Shown in pieces: positions 53,053 to 63,100 of a DNA stretch of 64,000 nt. The notes beneath the pieces are model-generated. The model saw nothing but the letters and a program-made list of their open reading frames with translations, searched no databases and was not told where the DNA came from. The position numbers and the translations under genes are program-made. The first letter of the stretch is position 1, and each line of letters begins with the position of its first letter. Source of the DNA: Ensifer oleiphilus. GTDB taxonomy: Bacteria > Pseudomonadota > Alphaproteobacteria > Rhizobiales > Rhizobiaceae. Location: positions 248,001 through 312,000 of the forward strand of contig NZ_JABWDU010000005.1 of assembly GCF_013371465.1 (NCBI RefSeq). Direction: 5' to 3'.

Positions 53053-54423
53053 ATGGAACGGAGTTGCCTGGCGATTGTACTGGCTGCGGGTGAAAGCACG
53101 CGGATGAAATCGTCGATGTCGAAGGTGCTGCATCCGGTGGCCGGTCGGCCGATGATCGCCCATGTGGTTGCAGCGCTTTCGTGTGCCGCGATCTCCGACG
53201 TGGCTCTCGTTGTCGGTCGTGACGCTGATGCCGTTTCGAGCGCGGCCGCGATCGGTGGCGTATCGATCGCCTCGTTTCTCCAGAAGGAGCGCCTCGGCAC
53301 AGGGCATGCGGTTCTCGCGGCGCGCGAAGCAATATCCAAGGGATTTGACGACATCCTGGTCATCTTCGGCGATACGCCGCTGATCACGCCTGAGCCGCTC
53401 AAGGCGGCACGCGACGGCCTGGCCGCCGGCAACGATGTCGTCGTCATCGGTTTCGAAGCTGCCGACCCTTCCGGCTATGGCCGGCTGATCGTCGAGGACG
53501 GTGCGCTGGTCGCGATCCGCGAGCACAAGGATGCGACCGAGGAAGAACGCCGTATCACCTATTGCAACGGCGGCCTGATGGCGATCAATGGCAGCAAGGC
53601 GATCGATCTGCTCGACCGCATCGGCAACGACAACGTCAAGGGCGAGTACTACCTGACCGACCTGGTCGAGATCGTGCGGGCGATCGGCGGCCGCGCCATT
53701 GCCGTCGAAGCGCCCGAGGAAGAGCTGACCGGCTGCAATACCCGCGCCGAACTTGCCTATATAGAACGGCTCTGGCAGGAGCGCCGCCGTCACGAACTGA
53801 TGTTGTCGGGGGTGTCGATGATCGCGCCGGAGACCGTTTTCCTCGCCTGGGACACCGAGCTGCAACAGGACGTGCTGATCGAACCGAATGTCGTGTTCGG
53901 CCCAGGCGTTCGCGTCGAGAGCGGCGCCATCATCCACGCGTTCTCGCATCTTGAGGGCGCGACGGTGCGGGCCGGCGCGACTGTCGGTCCCTACGCGCGC
54001 CTGCGGCCCGGTGCCGATCTCGGAGAGAAGTCGAAGGTCGGCAATTTCTGCGAGGTCAAGAAGGCGGAAATCGGGGCAGGCGCCAAGGTCAACCACCTGA
54101 CCTATATCGGTGATGCCTTCGTGGGTGCCGGAACCAACATCGGTGCGGGCACGATCACCTGCAACTATGACGGCGTGAACAAGCATGAAACCCGTATCGG
54201 CGAGAATGCCTTTGTCGGCTCGAATTCTTCGCTGGTGGCGCCGGTGAAGATCGGCGACGGCGCGCTGGTTGCCTCCGGCAGCGTCATCACCGAGGATGTG
54301 CCGGCCGATGCCGTTGCCTTCGGCCGCGCGCGCCAGGAGATCAAGCCGGGCAGGGCACGCGTCCTGCGTGAGCGCTACGAGGCGTTGAAGGCTGCGAAAA
54401 AGGCGGCCAAGGCGGCCGGTTAG
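53053..54423 (+). CDS. glmU: Bifunctional UDP-GlcNAc pyrophosphorylase/GlcN-1-P acetyltransferase
   Basis: 456 residues from ATG 53053, with AAGGAGA 9 bases upstream. N-terminal uridyltransferase: [54 protein letters not shown]-terminal left-handed β-helix acetyltransferase of hexapeptide repeats ([59 protein letters not shown]). Makes UDP-N-acetylglucosamine for peptidoglycan and lipopolysaccharide. glmS follows after about 150 bases. Confidence 0.98.
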   Translation: MERSCLAIVLAAGESTRMKSSMSKVLHPVAGRPMIAHVVAALSCAAISDVALVVGRDADAVSSAAAIGGVSIASFLQKERLGTGHAVLAAREAISKGFDDILVIFGDTPLITPEPLKAARDGLAAGNDVVVIGFEAADPSGYGRLIVEDGALVAIREHKDATEEERRITYCNGGLMAINGSKAIDLLDRIGNDNVKGEYYLTDLVEIVRAIGGRAIAVEAPEEELTGCNTRAELAYIERLWQERRRHELMLSGVSMIAPETVFLAWDTELQQDVLIEPNVVFGPGVRVESGAIIHAFSHLEGATVRAGATVGPYARLRPGADLGEKSKVGNFCEVKKAEIGAGAKVNHLTYIGDAFVGAGTNIGAGTITCNYDGVNKHETRIGENAFVGSNSSLVAPVKIGDGALVASGSVITEDVPADAVAFGRARQEIKPGRARVLRERYEALKAAKKAAKAAG

Positions 54424-54569
54424 GTTGCGCGTTAAATACTGAAACCGAAAGTGAAATCGGGGCGGATTGCCTCGTCCGGCAAATGCGTTACCAAGGCAAC
54501 GCGCCGGGCGGGACTTCCGCCCTGTCGATTGGGGCGTCGAAACGGCGCGGGACGAATTCGGAGACGACT

Positions 54570-56396
54570 ATGTGCGGAATTGTTGGCATCGTTGGGAACC
54601 AGGCGGTCTCGGAGCGACTGGTCGATGCGTTGAAGCGGCTCGAATACCGCGGCTATGATTCGGCCGGCGTCGCGACCATCCATGCCGGCGTGCTGGAGCG
54701 CCGCCGTGCCGAAGGCAAGCTGGTCAATCTGGAGACACGCCTGCGTGAAGAACCGCTCGCAGGCACGATCGGCATTGCCCACACCCGCTGGGCGACGCAT
54801 GGCGCCCCGACTGAGCGCAATGCGCACCCGCATTTTACCGACGGTGTTGCCGTGGTTCACAACGGCATCATCGAGAACTTCTCCGAGCTGAAGGACGAAC
54901 TGATCGCCGGCGGCGCCAAGTTCGAGACGCAGACCGACACCGAAGTCGTGGCGCATCTCCTGGCAAAGTTTCGTCGCGACGGCCTTGGTCGGCGCGAGGC
55001 CATGCATGCGATGCTGAAGCGGGTGACCGGCGCCTACGCGCTGGCCGTCCTCTTCCAGGACGATCCCTCGACCATCATGGCTGCCCGCAACGGCCCGCCG
55101 CTGGCGATCGGCCATGGCAAGGGCGAGATGTTCTTAGGCTCCGACGCGATCGCGTTGTCGCCCTTTACCAACGAGATCACCTATCTGGTCGATGGCGACT
55201 GGGCGGTGATCGGTGTCAATGGCGCCCATATCTTCGATCTCACGGGCAATGCCGTCGATCGCCCGAGACAGATCTCGATGGCGGCCGCCTACATGATCGA
55301 CAAGGGCAATCACCGGCACTTCATGGAAAAGGAGATCTATGAGCAGCCCGAGGTGATCTCCCATGCGCTCGGCCACTACATCGACTTTGCCGAAAACCGG
55401 GTGAAGGCGGCCACGGGTGCGATCGACTTTGCTGGCGTACCCAGCCTCGCGATCTCTGCCTGCGGCACCGCCTATCTCGCCGGTCTCGTCGGCAAGTACT
55501 GGTTCGAACGTTACGCCCGCCTGCCGGTCGAAATCGACGTCGCTTCCGAGTTCCGCTACCGCGAAATCCCACTGTCGGCGCAGTCGGCGGCGCTGTTCAT
55601 CTCGCAGTCGGGCGAAACCGCCGATACGCTGGCGTCGCTTCGCTACTGCAAGGATCACGGACTGAAGATCGGTGCGGTCGTCAACACCCGCGAATCGACC
55701 ATCGCGCGCGAATCCGATGCCGTCTTTCCGATTCTTGCCGGGCCCGAGATCGGGGTCGCCTCGACCAAGGCGTTCACCTGCCAGCTGGCGGTGCTGGCGG
55801 CGCTTTCGATCGGCGCCGGCCGGGCCCGAGGCACGGTTTCTGCCGATGAGGAGCAGGCGCTCGTTCGTCACCTCACGGAAATGCCGCGGATCATGGGCCA
55901 GGTGCTGAACGCCATCCAGCCGAAGATCGAGATGCTGTCACGCGAGCTGTCGAAGTGCCGGGACGTGCTTTACCTCGGTCGTGGCACCAGCTTCCCGCTG
56001 GCGATGGAAGGTGCGCTGAAACTCAAGGAAATCTCGTACATCCACGCCGAAGGTTATGCCGCCGGCGAGCTGAAGCACGGGCCGATCGCGTTGATCGACG
56101 AAAACATGCCCGTCATCGTCATCGCCCCGCATGACCGCTTCTACGAGAAGACCGTGTCGAACATGCAGGAAGTGGCAGCTCGCGGTGGCCGCATCATCCT
56201 GATCACGGACGAGAAGGGCGCAGCCGCTTCGAAGCTCGAGACGATGGCGACGATCGTGCTGCCGAACGTCGACGAGATCATCGCGCCGATGATCTTCTCA
56301 CTACCGATCCAACTGCTCGCCTATCACACCGCCGTGTTCATGGGCACCGATGTCGACCAGCCCCGTAACCTCGCAAAGTCGGTCACGGTCGAATGA
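54570..56396 (+). CDS. glmS: Glutamine--fructose-6-phosphate aminotransferase
   Basis: 608 residues. MCGIVGIVGN places the catalytic cysteine directly after Met. Glutaminase landmarks: GIAHTRWATHGAPTERNAHP and VVHNGIIENF. Two SIS domains follow (ISACGTAYLAGLVGKYWFER; ISQSGETADTLASLRYCKDH; LYLGRGTSFPLAMEGALKLK; YAAGELKHGPIALID) and the C-terminus ends LAKSVTVE. No glmS ribozyme lies upstream. A 6-bp hairpin (GGGCGG/CCGCCC, 54506-54522) lies between glmU and glmS. Its TGA overlaps the next start. Confidence 0.98.
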   Translation: MCGIVGIVGNQAVSERLVDALKRLEYRGYDSAGVATIHAGVLERRRAEGKLVNLETRLREEPLAGTIGIAHTRWATHGAPTERNAHPHFTDGVAVVHNGIIENFSELKDELIAGGAKFETQTDTEVVAHLLAKFRRDGLGRREAMHAMLKRVTGAYALAVLFQDDPSTIMAARNGPPLAIGHGKGEMFLGSDAIALSPFTNEITYLVDGDWAVIGVNGAHIFDLTGNAVDRPRQISMAAAYMIDKGNHRHFMEKEIYEQPEVISHALGHYIDFAENRVKAATGAIDFAGVPSLAISACGTAYLAGLVGKYWFERYARLPVEIDVASEFRYREIPLSAQSAALFISQSGETADTLASLRYCKDHGLKIGAVVNTRESTIARESDAVFPILAGPEIGVASTKAFTCQLAVLAALSIGAGRARGTVSADEEQALVRHLTEMPRIMGQVLNAIQPKIEMLSRELSKCRDVLYLGRGTSFPLAMEGALKLKEISYIHAEGYAAGELKHGPIALIDENMPVIVIAPHDRFYEKTVSNMQEVAARGGRIILITDEKGAAASKLETMATIVLPNVDEIIAPMIFSLPIQLLAYHTAVFMGTDVDQPRNLAKSVTVE

Positions 56397-56893
56397 TCAC
56401 CATCCGGTCGGAAAGAGTGGGCGACGAGCAGGCGATCCACGATGTGACGGCCGCCGCCTTCAAGGATCACCCGCACAGCGACCAGAGCGAACCGTTCATC
56501 ATCGAGCGCCTTCGGGATCAAGGCGCTCTGTCGCTCTCGCTCGTAGCCGAAGACGAAGGCCACATCGTCGGCCACGTCGCCTTCTCGCCGGTGACACTGA
56601 CGCCGCCGGTGACCGGCTGGTTCGGGCTCGGTCCCGTCGCCGTTTTGCCCGACCATCAGACGAAGGGCGTCGGCAGCCGGCTGATCCGCGAGGGGCTCGC
56701 AATGCTTTCCGGCGACGGCGCGGCTGGCTGCGTGGTCATGGGTGACCCCGACTATTACCAAAAGTTCAGATTCGGACACGAATCTTCACTTGTATTCCCG
56801 GGTTGTGCGCCGCAATATTTCATGGCGCTGGCCTTCTCCGGCGCAGTGCCTGAAGGCACTGTTGCCTATCATCCGGCTTTCGGCGCCGAGTGA
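56393..56893 (+). CDS. GNAT-family N-acetyltransferase
   Basis: 166 residues; ATG overlaps the glmS stop (ATGA). The acetyl-CoA motif GLGPVAVLPDHQTKGVGSRLIREG and GDPDYYQKFRFG are visible, with a YFMALAF strand near the end. Substrate unknown. Coupling to glmS might hint at an amino sugar substrate, but the sequence does not say. Confidence 0.88.
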   Translation: MITIRSERVGDEQAIHDVTAAAFKDHPHSDQSEPFIIERLRDQGALSLSLVAEDEGHIVGHVAFSPVTLTPPVTGWFGLGPVAVLPDHQTKGVGSRLIREGLAMLSGDGAAGCVVMGDPDYYQKFRFGHESSLVFPGCAPQYFMALAFSGAVPEGTVAYHPAFGAE

Positions 56894-56911
56894 GGTTTAA
56901 ACGGACGAGGC

Positions 56912-57604
56912 ATGAGCGAAAATTCGAAGAGCGGCTATATCGCGACCCGGTTGCGGAACTATTTCCTCACGGGGCTGATCATCTGCGCGCCGCTGGCGAT
57001 TACCGTCTGGTTGGTTCGCACCTTCATCGAATGGGCCGATGGATGGGTGAAGCCCTATCTTCCGAATTTCTATAACCCCGACACCTATTCGCCGGTGGCG
57101 ATACCCGGTTTCGGGCTTCTGGTCGCGCTCATTGTCATCACGCTGGTCGGATTCCTCACCGCCAATCTGGTCGGGCGCTCGATCGTTGCCTTCGGCGAAT
57201 CCCTTGTCAGCCGGACGCCACTGGTTCGCACCATCTACAAATCGCTGAAGCAGATATTCCAGACGGTGCTGCAGGAGCAGTCGTCCTCGTTCAAGAAGGC
57301 AGGCCTGATCGAGTATCCGAGCCCCGGCCTCTGGTCGCTCGTCTTCATCGCCACGGACGTCAAAGGCGAGGTCGCCGCCAAATTCTCTGAGCGTGGTATG
57401 GACATGGTGACGGTGTTCCTGCCACCGACGCCGATCCCGACAGCCGGCTTCCTTTTGTTCGTTCCCCGCGACAAGATCATCCCGCTTGAAATGAGCGCCG
57501 AGGATGCGGCCAAGCTTTTGATTTCCGGCGGCCTCGTTGCACCGGATTACAAGCCGCTCGCCAACGCGCCGCCGCGCAAGATTGCCCAGCAGAAGTCTGC
57601 CTGA
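56912..57604 (+). CDS. DUF502 membrane protein
   Basis: 230 residues. Two hydrophobic segments (LTGLIICAPLAITVWLVRTF near residues 15-35; GLLVALIVITLVGFLTANLV near 66-85) then a conserved soluble part: VSRTPLVRTIYKSLKQIFQT, LWSLVFIATDVKGEVA, VFLPPTPIPTAGFLLFVPRD and SAEDAAKLLISGG. Function unsettled. Convergent with recG. Confidence 0.88.
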   Translation: MSENSKSGYIATRLRNYFLTGLIICAPLAITVWLVRTFIEWADGWVKPYLPNFYNPDTYSPVAIPGFGLLVALIVITLVGFLTANLVGRSIVAFGESLVSRTPLVRTIYKSLKQIFQTVLQEQSSSFKKAGLIEYPSPGLWSLVFIATDVKGEVAAKFSERGMDMVTVFLPPTPIPTAGFLLFVPRDKIIPLEMSAEDAAKLLISGGLVAPDYKPLANAPPRKIAQQKSA

Positions 57605-57643
57605 CGTCATTGTCTTCACGCGTTTCCTGCCAGAAAACCGCTT

Positions 57644-57664
57644 CGCATTTTTCCTGGAAATGCG
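57644..57664. repeat. Palindromic intergenic element between DUF502 and recG
   Basis: CGCATTT (57644-57650) and AAATGCG (57658-57664), loop TTCCTGG. With the flanking AAAACCGCTT it resembles the short palindromic repeat scattered in Rhizobiaceae intergenic regions, as I recall it. It sits between convergent genes and may serve as a bidirectional terminator. Confidence 0.5.
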
Positions 57665-59770
57665 TTAGCCGGCGCGCAGGAAGCGGATCGCTTCGTCGCG
57701 ACGGTGCAGATAGAGCAGGGTCCTCAACGCCTCGCCGCGTGGTGACGTCAGGTCAGGATCTCGCTCGATCATATAGGCCGCATCCTTGCGGGCGATCTCG
57801 AGCAGGTCCCCATGCGCTTCGAGACTGGCGATGCGAAAGCCCGGTGTCCCGGATTGCCGCGTTCCCAGCAATTCGCCTTCGCCCCGCAGTTTCAGGTCCT
57901 CCTCGGCGATCAGAAATCCGTCCTCGCTGTCGCGCAGGATCGAAAGCCGCGCCCGACCGGTCTCCCCGAGCGGGCTCTTGTAGAGCAGGATGCAGGTCGA
58001 GGCCTCGTCGCCACGTCCGACCCGGCCACGCAACTGGTGCAATTGCGCCAGGCCGAAGCGTTCCGCATGTTCGATCACCATGATCGTGGCATCCGGCACG
58101 TCGACGCCGACTTCGACGACCGTGGTGGCGACGAGCAGCCGGATCTCGCCATTCTTGAAGGCGAGCATGACGGCGTCTTTTTCCGCCCCGTTCATGCGGC
58201 CATGCACAAGGCCGACATCCCTGCCAAAGCGTTTGGAGAGACCCTGGTAGCGCTCGTCCGCCGACATGACGTCGATCGCTTCGGATTCTTCGACGAGCGG
58301 GCAGATCCAGTAGGCCTTCTTGCCTTCCTTGAGCGCCGCAGCCAGACGATCGACGATCTCGTCGGTCCGCTCAGTGGGGATGGCGACCGTCTGGATCGGT
58401 TTTCGCCCCGCCGGCTTTTCCGTCAGCTTGGAAACATCCATGTCGCCGAAGGCGGCGAGCACCAGCGTGCGCGGGATCGGTGTGGCGGTCATCACCAGCA
58501 TATGGGGCGAGATGCCCTTGGCAGTCAGGCGCAGGCGCTGATGGACGCCGAAACGGTGCTGCTCGTCGACGACCGCAAGGGTGAGTTCCCTATAGCTCAC
58601 GGTGTCCTGGAAAAGGGCATGGGTGCCGACCACGATCCGCGTCTCGCCGGAGGCGATGCGTTCCAGGATCGCATCTCGCTCCTTGCCCTTGGTGCGCCCG
58701 GTCAGAACATCCATGGTGATGCCCGCAGGAGCTGCCATTTTCGCCAGCGTGGCGAAATGCTGCCGCGCAAGGATTTCCGTCGGGGCCATGAGCACGGCCT
58801 GGCCGCCCGATTCGACCGCCGCCAGCATTGCCATCAGCGCGACCATGGTCTTGCCGGAGCCGACGTCACCCTGCAGCAGGCGAAGCATCCGCTCGTCCCC
58901 GGCCATGTCCTTGAGGATGTCGGCAATCGCGGTCGATTGGCTCGCCGTCAGCGAGAAGGGCAACGCCGAGATAACAGGGCTGGAGAGCTTGCCTGTCGCA
59001 TGCACCGGCGTGCCGGCTACCTTTCGGAGACGCTGGCGAACGAGGGCGAGAGAGAGCTGGCCGGCAAGGAATTCGTCATAGGCGAGACGCCGACGCGCCG
59101 GCGCCTGCGGGTCGATGTCCGTGGCGTCGCGCGGCTCGTGCAGGGCACGAAAGCTGTCGGCTGCACTTTGGAAGCCCTGCTTGCCTGCAAGTGTTTCGTC
59201 AATCCACTCGGGCATCTCAGGGACGCGGGCAACCGCCGCTTCGATCGATTTGCGCAGGATGCGGGCGGATAGCCCGGCCGTCAGCCCGTAGACCGGTTCG
59301 ACAAGCGGCAAGTTTTCCGCCTCGCTCGCCTTGACCATATAGTCCGGGTGAACCATCGACGGCCGGCCGTTGAACCAGTCGACCTTGCCGCTGACGATCA
59401 CGGTCTCGTCGACCGGCAGTGATTTTTCCAGCCAATTGCCTTTGACACGGAAGAAGGTAAGCGCCAGTTCCCCGGTGTCGTCATGCAGGAAGATGCGGTA
59501 GGGCAGGTTCTGCTTGCCCGGCGGTGGTGGCTGATGGCGATCGACGCGGCCGGTGATCGTCACGACGACGCCCTGTGGGGCATTGGCGATCCCAGGCTGC
59601 TGCCGCCGATCGATCAGCGAATGCGGGGCGTGGAAAACCAGGTCGACGACCCGGCAGTCTTCGATGGTTTCCCGGCCAAGAAGTCGGGCATACAGCTCGC
59701 CGATCTTCGGCCCGATGCCGGGCAAAGTGTTGAGCGGTGAAAAGAGCGGGTCGAGCAGGGCAGGGCGCAT
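57665..59770 (-). CDS. recG: ATP-dependent DNA helicase RecG
   Basis: 701 residues. The N-terminal wedge region (about 1-240) shows NTLPGIGPKIGELYARLLGR, VVVTITGRVDRHQPPPP and NWLEKSLPVDETVIVSGKVD, the OB fold that handles fork junctions. The helicase motor has Walker A GDVGSGKT at about residue 301, Walker B VVDEQHRFG, SAT-like TATPIPRTL, and the C-terminal QLRGRVGRGDEAS. Regresses stalled replication forks. Confidence 0.97.
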   Translation of the reverse strand: MRPALLDPLFSPLNTLPGIGPKIGELYARLLGRETIEDCRVVDLVFHAPHSLIDRRQQPGIANAPQGVVVTITGRVDRHQPPPPGKQNLPYRIFLHDDTGELALTFFRVKGNWLEKSLPVDETVIVSGKVDWFNGRPSMVHPDYMVKASEAENLPLVEPVYGLTAGLSARILRKSIEAAVARVPEMPEWIDETLAGKQGFQSAADSFRALHEPRDATDIDPQAPARRRLAYDEFLAGQLSLALVRQRLRKVAGTPVHATGKLSSPVISALPFSLTASQSTAIADILKDMAGDERMLRLLQGDVGSGKTMVALMAMLAAVESGGQAVLMAPTEILARQHFATLAKMAAPAGITMDVLTGRTKGKERDAILERIASGETRIVVGTHALFQDTVSYRELTLAVVDEQHRFGVHQRLRLTAKGISPHMLVMTATPIPRTLVLAAFGDMDVSKLTEKPAGRKPIQTVAIPTERTDEIVDRLAAALKEGKKAYWICPLVEESEAIDVMSADERYQGLSKRFGRDVGLVHGRMNGAEKDAVMLAFKNGEIRLLVATTVVEVGVDVPDATIMVIEHAERFGLAQLHQLRGRVGRGDEASTCILLYKSPLGETGRARLSILRDSEDGFLIAEEDLKLRGEGELLGTRQSGTPGFRIASLEAHGDLLEIARKDAAYMIERDPDLTSPRGEALRTLLYLHRRDEAIRFLRAG

Positions 59771-59886
59771 GGCGATGAAATTGCGACGACAATTCGGAGT
59801 TTGGCAAGGCTGACAATCACCTATTCAGCGTTTATAGAGCCCATGGACACAAACCGTACCCCCGCGGACGGCAGGAAGGAAACCCC

Positions 59887-60192
59887 ATGACTGGCATTTC
59901 ACGCACCAGCGCTGATCTCGATCCGCGTCGTCGCCGGATCCTGTTTCGCGCCTGGCACCGCGGCATTCGCGAGATGGACCTCATTCTCGGACAATTCGCC
60001 GAAGCAGAATTATCCAGCTTGTCGGAGGCCGAGTTGGACGAGCTTGAGATCATCATGGCCGAGGAAGACAACGACCTTGTCAAATGGTTCATCGGCGAGC
60101 AGCCGGTGCCCGAGCGTTACCAGACGCCGATGTTTACACGCATCGCCGCCTACCGTCCCGATTTCGAGCGGCTCCCCGAAGAGATGAAGTAG
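59887..60192 (+). CDS. sdhE: Succinate dehydrogenase assembly factor SdhE/SDHAF2
   Basis: 101 residues. RRRILFRAWHRGIREMDLIL holds the conserved RGxxE-type motif (here RGIREMD), followed by SLSEAELDELEIIMAEEDND. It helps flavinylation of succinate dehydrogenase and related enzymes. It begins 116 bases from the divergent recG start and ends 4 bases before mfd. Confidence 0.95.
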   Translation: MTGISRTSADLDPRRRRILFRAWHRGIREMDLILGQFAEAELSSLSEAELDELEIIMAEEDNDLVKWFIGEQPVPERYQTPMFTRIAAYRPDFERLPEEMK

Positions 60193-60196
60193 ATCG

Positions 60197-63100
60197 ATGC
60201 TGGCTGGCCTTGACCCGAAGAAGATTGTAGCGGCAACGCGTGAAGTCACGATTGGCCCGGTTCCTTCAGGCGCTGAGGCGCTGGTACTGGCGGATCTCGC
60301 CCGTGCCGGTACGCCGGTTGCCTATATTCTGTCCGACGGCCAGCGGATCGCCGATCTGGAGCAGGTTTTGGGCTTCGTCGCCCCCGACATTCCGGTGCTG
60401 ACGCTGCCCGGTTGGGATTGCCTTCCTTATGACCGGGTATCCCCAAGTGCCGACACGTCGGCCCGCAGGCTTGCGGCGCTCAGCGCCCTGATCGCCCACC
60501 GCAAGAAGCCGCATGCCGCCATCGTGCTTGTAACGGTCAATGCGGCTCTGCAGAAGATTTCGCCGCAGGACGTGATCGAGAGCCTCGCCTTCTCGGCGCG
60601 TCCCGGCAACCAGGTTCGCATGGACGACGTCGCAGCGCGTCTGGAGCGCAATGGCTTCGAGCGCGTGGCGACCGTGCGCGAAGTCGGCGAATATGCCGTG
60701 CGCGGCGGCATCCTCGATGTCTTCGTTCCTGGCAGTGGCGATCCGTTGCGGCTCGATTTCTTCGGCGATACGCTGGAGACGATCCGCTCCTTCGATCCGG
60801 CCAGCCAGCGCACGACCGGCCAGGTACGCTCCCTCGATCTCAATCCGATGAGCGAAGTGTCGCTGACGCCGGAAACGATCAGCCACTTCCGCACGCGATA
60901 TCTATCGCTGTTCGGCGCCACGACCCGTGATGATGCGCTCTATCAGGCCGTCTCCGAAGGGCGCCGTTATGCGGGCATGGAGCATTGGCTGCCGCTCTTC
61001 TACGATCGTCTCGAGACCGTGTTCGACTATCTCGCTGGCTTTCGCATCGTTACTGATCATGTGGCGCGCGAGGCCGCAGCGGAACGGTCGAAGCTCATTC
61101 TCGATTACTACGATGCCCGCCACACGGCGGCATCGCCCGGCAAGTCGCTGGCGACCCAGGGCACGCCCTATAAGCCGGTGCCGCCGGAATTCCTGTATCT
61201 GAACTCTGAAGGATTCGCGGCCGCACTCGCTGAGCGCAACGCCGTTCGCCTTACGCCCTTCAGCGAGCAGGAGGGAGAAGCCCGCCAGGTCGTGACCGTC
61301 GATGCGCGTCAGGGCGTGCGCTGGGCAAAGACGGCCGCTGAGGGCGAAGCTGAAAGCGATCGCGTCAACGTCTTCGACCAGGCGGTGAAGTACATCGCCG
61401 AGAAGCGGTCCAAGGGCTCAAAGGTTATCGTCTCCGGCTGGAGCGAGGGCTCCCTCGACCGCTTGCTGCAGGTGCTTGTGGAGCACGGTCTCGGCAACAT
61501 CCGCCAGATCAAGGCGATGGCCGACATCAAGACCCTGAAGCCGGGGGAAGCGGCGTCTGCTGTTCTCAGCATCGAGGCCGGCTTCGAGACGGGGGATCTC
61601 GTCGTTATCGGCGAGCAGGACATTCTCGGCGACCGCATGGTGCGCCGGTCCAAGCGGCGCAAGCGCGGCGCCGATTTCATTGCCGAGGTCGCCGGTCTCG
61701 ACGAAGGCAGCTACGTCGTGCACGCCGAACACGGTATCGGCCGGTTCGTGGGGCTGCGCACGATCGAGGCGGTCGGTGCACCGCACGATTGCCTCGAGCT
61801 CGTCTATGCCGACAACGCCAAGCTCTTCCTGCCGGTCGAAAACATCGAACTCCTGTCGCGCTACGGCTCTGAGGGGACGGATGCGATCCTCGACAAGCTC
61901 GGTGGCGTCGCCTGGCAAGCCCGCAAGGCAAAGCTCAAGAAGCGCCTGCTAGACATGGCGGGTGGCCTCATCCGTATCGCTGCCGAGCGCCACACCCGGC
62001 ACGCTCACGTCCTGGTGGCTCAGGATGGCGTCTATGACGAATTCGTCGCGCGCTTCCCCTATGACGAGACCGAGGACCAGCTGAATTCGATCGACGCCGT
62101 GCGCGAGGATCTCGGCAGCGGTCGGCCGATGGACCGCCTCGTTTGCGGCGACGTCGGCTTCGGCAAGACGGAGGTTGCGTTGCGCGCGGCCTTCATCGCC
62201 GCCATGAATGGGGTCCAGGTCGCCGTTGTCGTGCCCACGACGCTGCTTGCGCGGCAGCATTTCAAGACGTTCACCGAACGGTTCCGCGGCCTGCCAATCC
62301 GCATCCAGCAGGCTTCGCGCCTTGTTGGTTCCAAGGAACTGGCGCTGACCAAAAAGGAAGTGGCCGAGGGCAAGACCGACGTCGTGGTCGGCACCCACGC
62401 CTTGCTCGGAACGTCGGTCAACTTCGCCAATCTCGGCCTGCTCATCATCGACGAGGAGCAGCATTTCGGCGTCAAACACAAGGAACGGCTGAAGGACCTG
62501 AAGTCGGACGTGCATGTGCTGACACTGTCGGCGACACCGATTCCTCGTACTCTGCAGTTGGCGTTGACGGGTGTGCGCGAGCTGTCGCTGATCACCACGC
62601 CGCCTGTTGACCGCATGGCGGTGCGTACATTTATCTCACCGTTCGATGCGCTGGTGATCCGTGAGACCTTGATGCGCGAGCATTATCGCGGCGGCCAGAG
62701 TTTCTATGTCTGCCCGCGCCTCAGCGACCTCTCGGAGATCCACGATTTCCTGAAGTCAGACGTGCCGGAGTTGAAGGTCGCTGTCGCCCACGGCCAGATG
62801 CCCGCGACCGAACTCGAAGACATCATGAACGCCTTCTATGAGGGGCGTTACGATGTGCTGCTATCGACGACCATTGTCGAATCCGGTCTCGATGTACCAA
62901 CGGCCAACACCCTGATCGTGCATCGCGCTGACATGTTCGGCCTGGCACAGCTCTACCAGCTGCGCGGCCGCGTCGGGCGGTCGAAGGTGCGTGCCTTTGC
63001 GCTGTTTACGCTACCGGTTAACAAGACGCTGACGGCAACCGCCGAGCGGCGGCTGAAGGTGCTGCAGTCGCTCGACACACTCGGCGCCGGCTTCCAGCTG

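Noticed and set aside
54424-54569. glmS ribozyme/riboswitch before glmS
   Set aside because: Only a 6-bp hairpin is present; the conserved glmS ribozyme core is not, and it is not expected in alphaproteobacteria.
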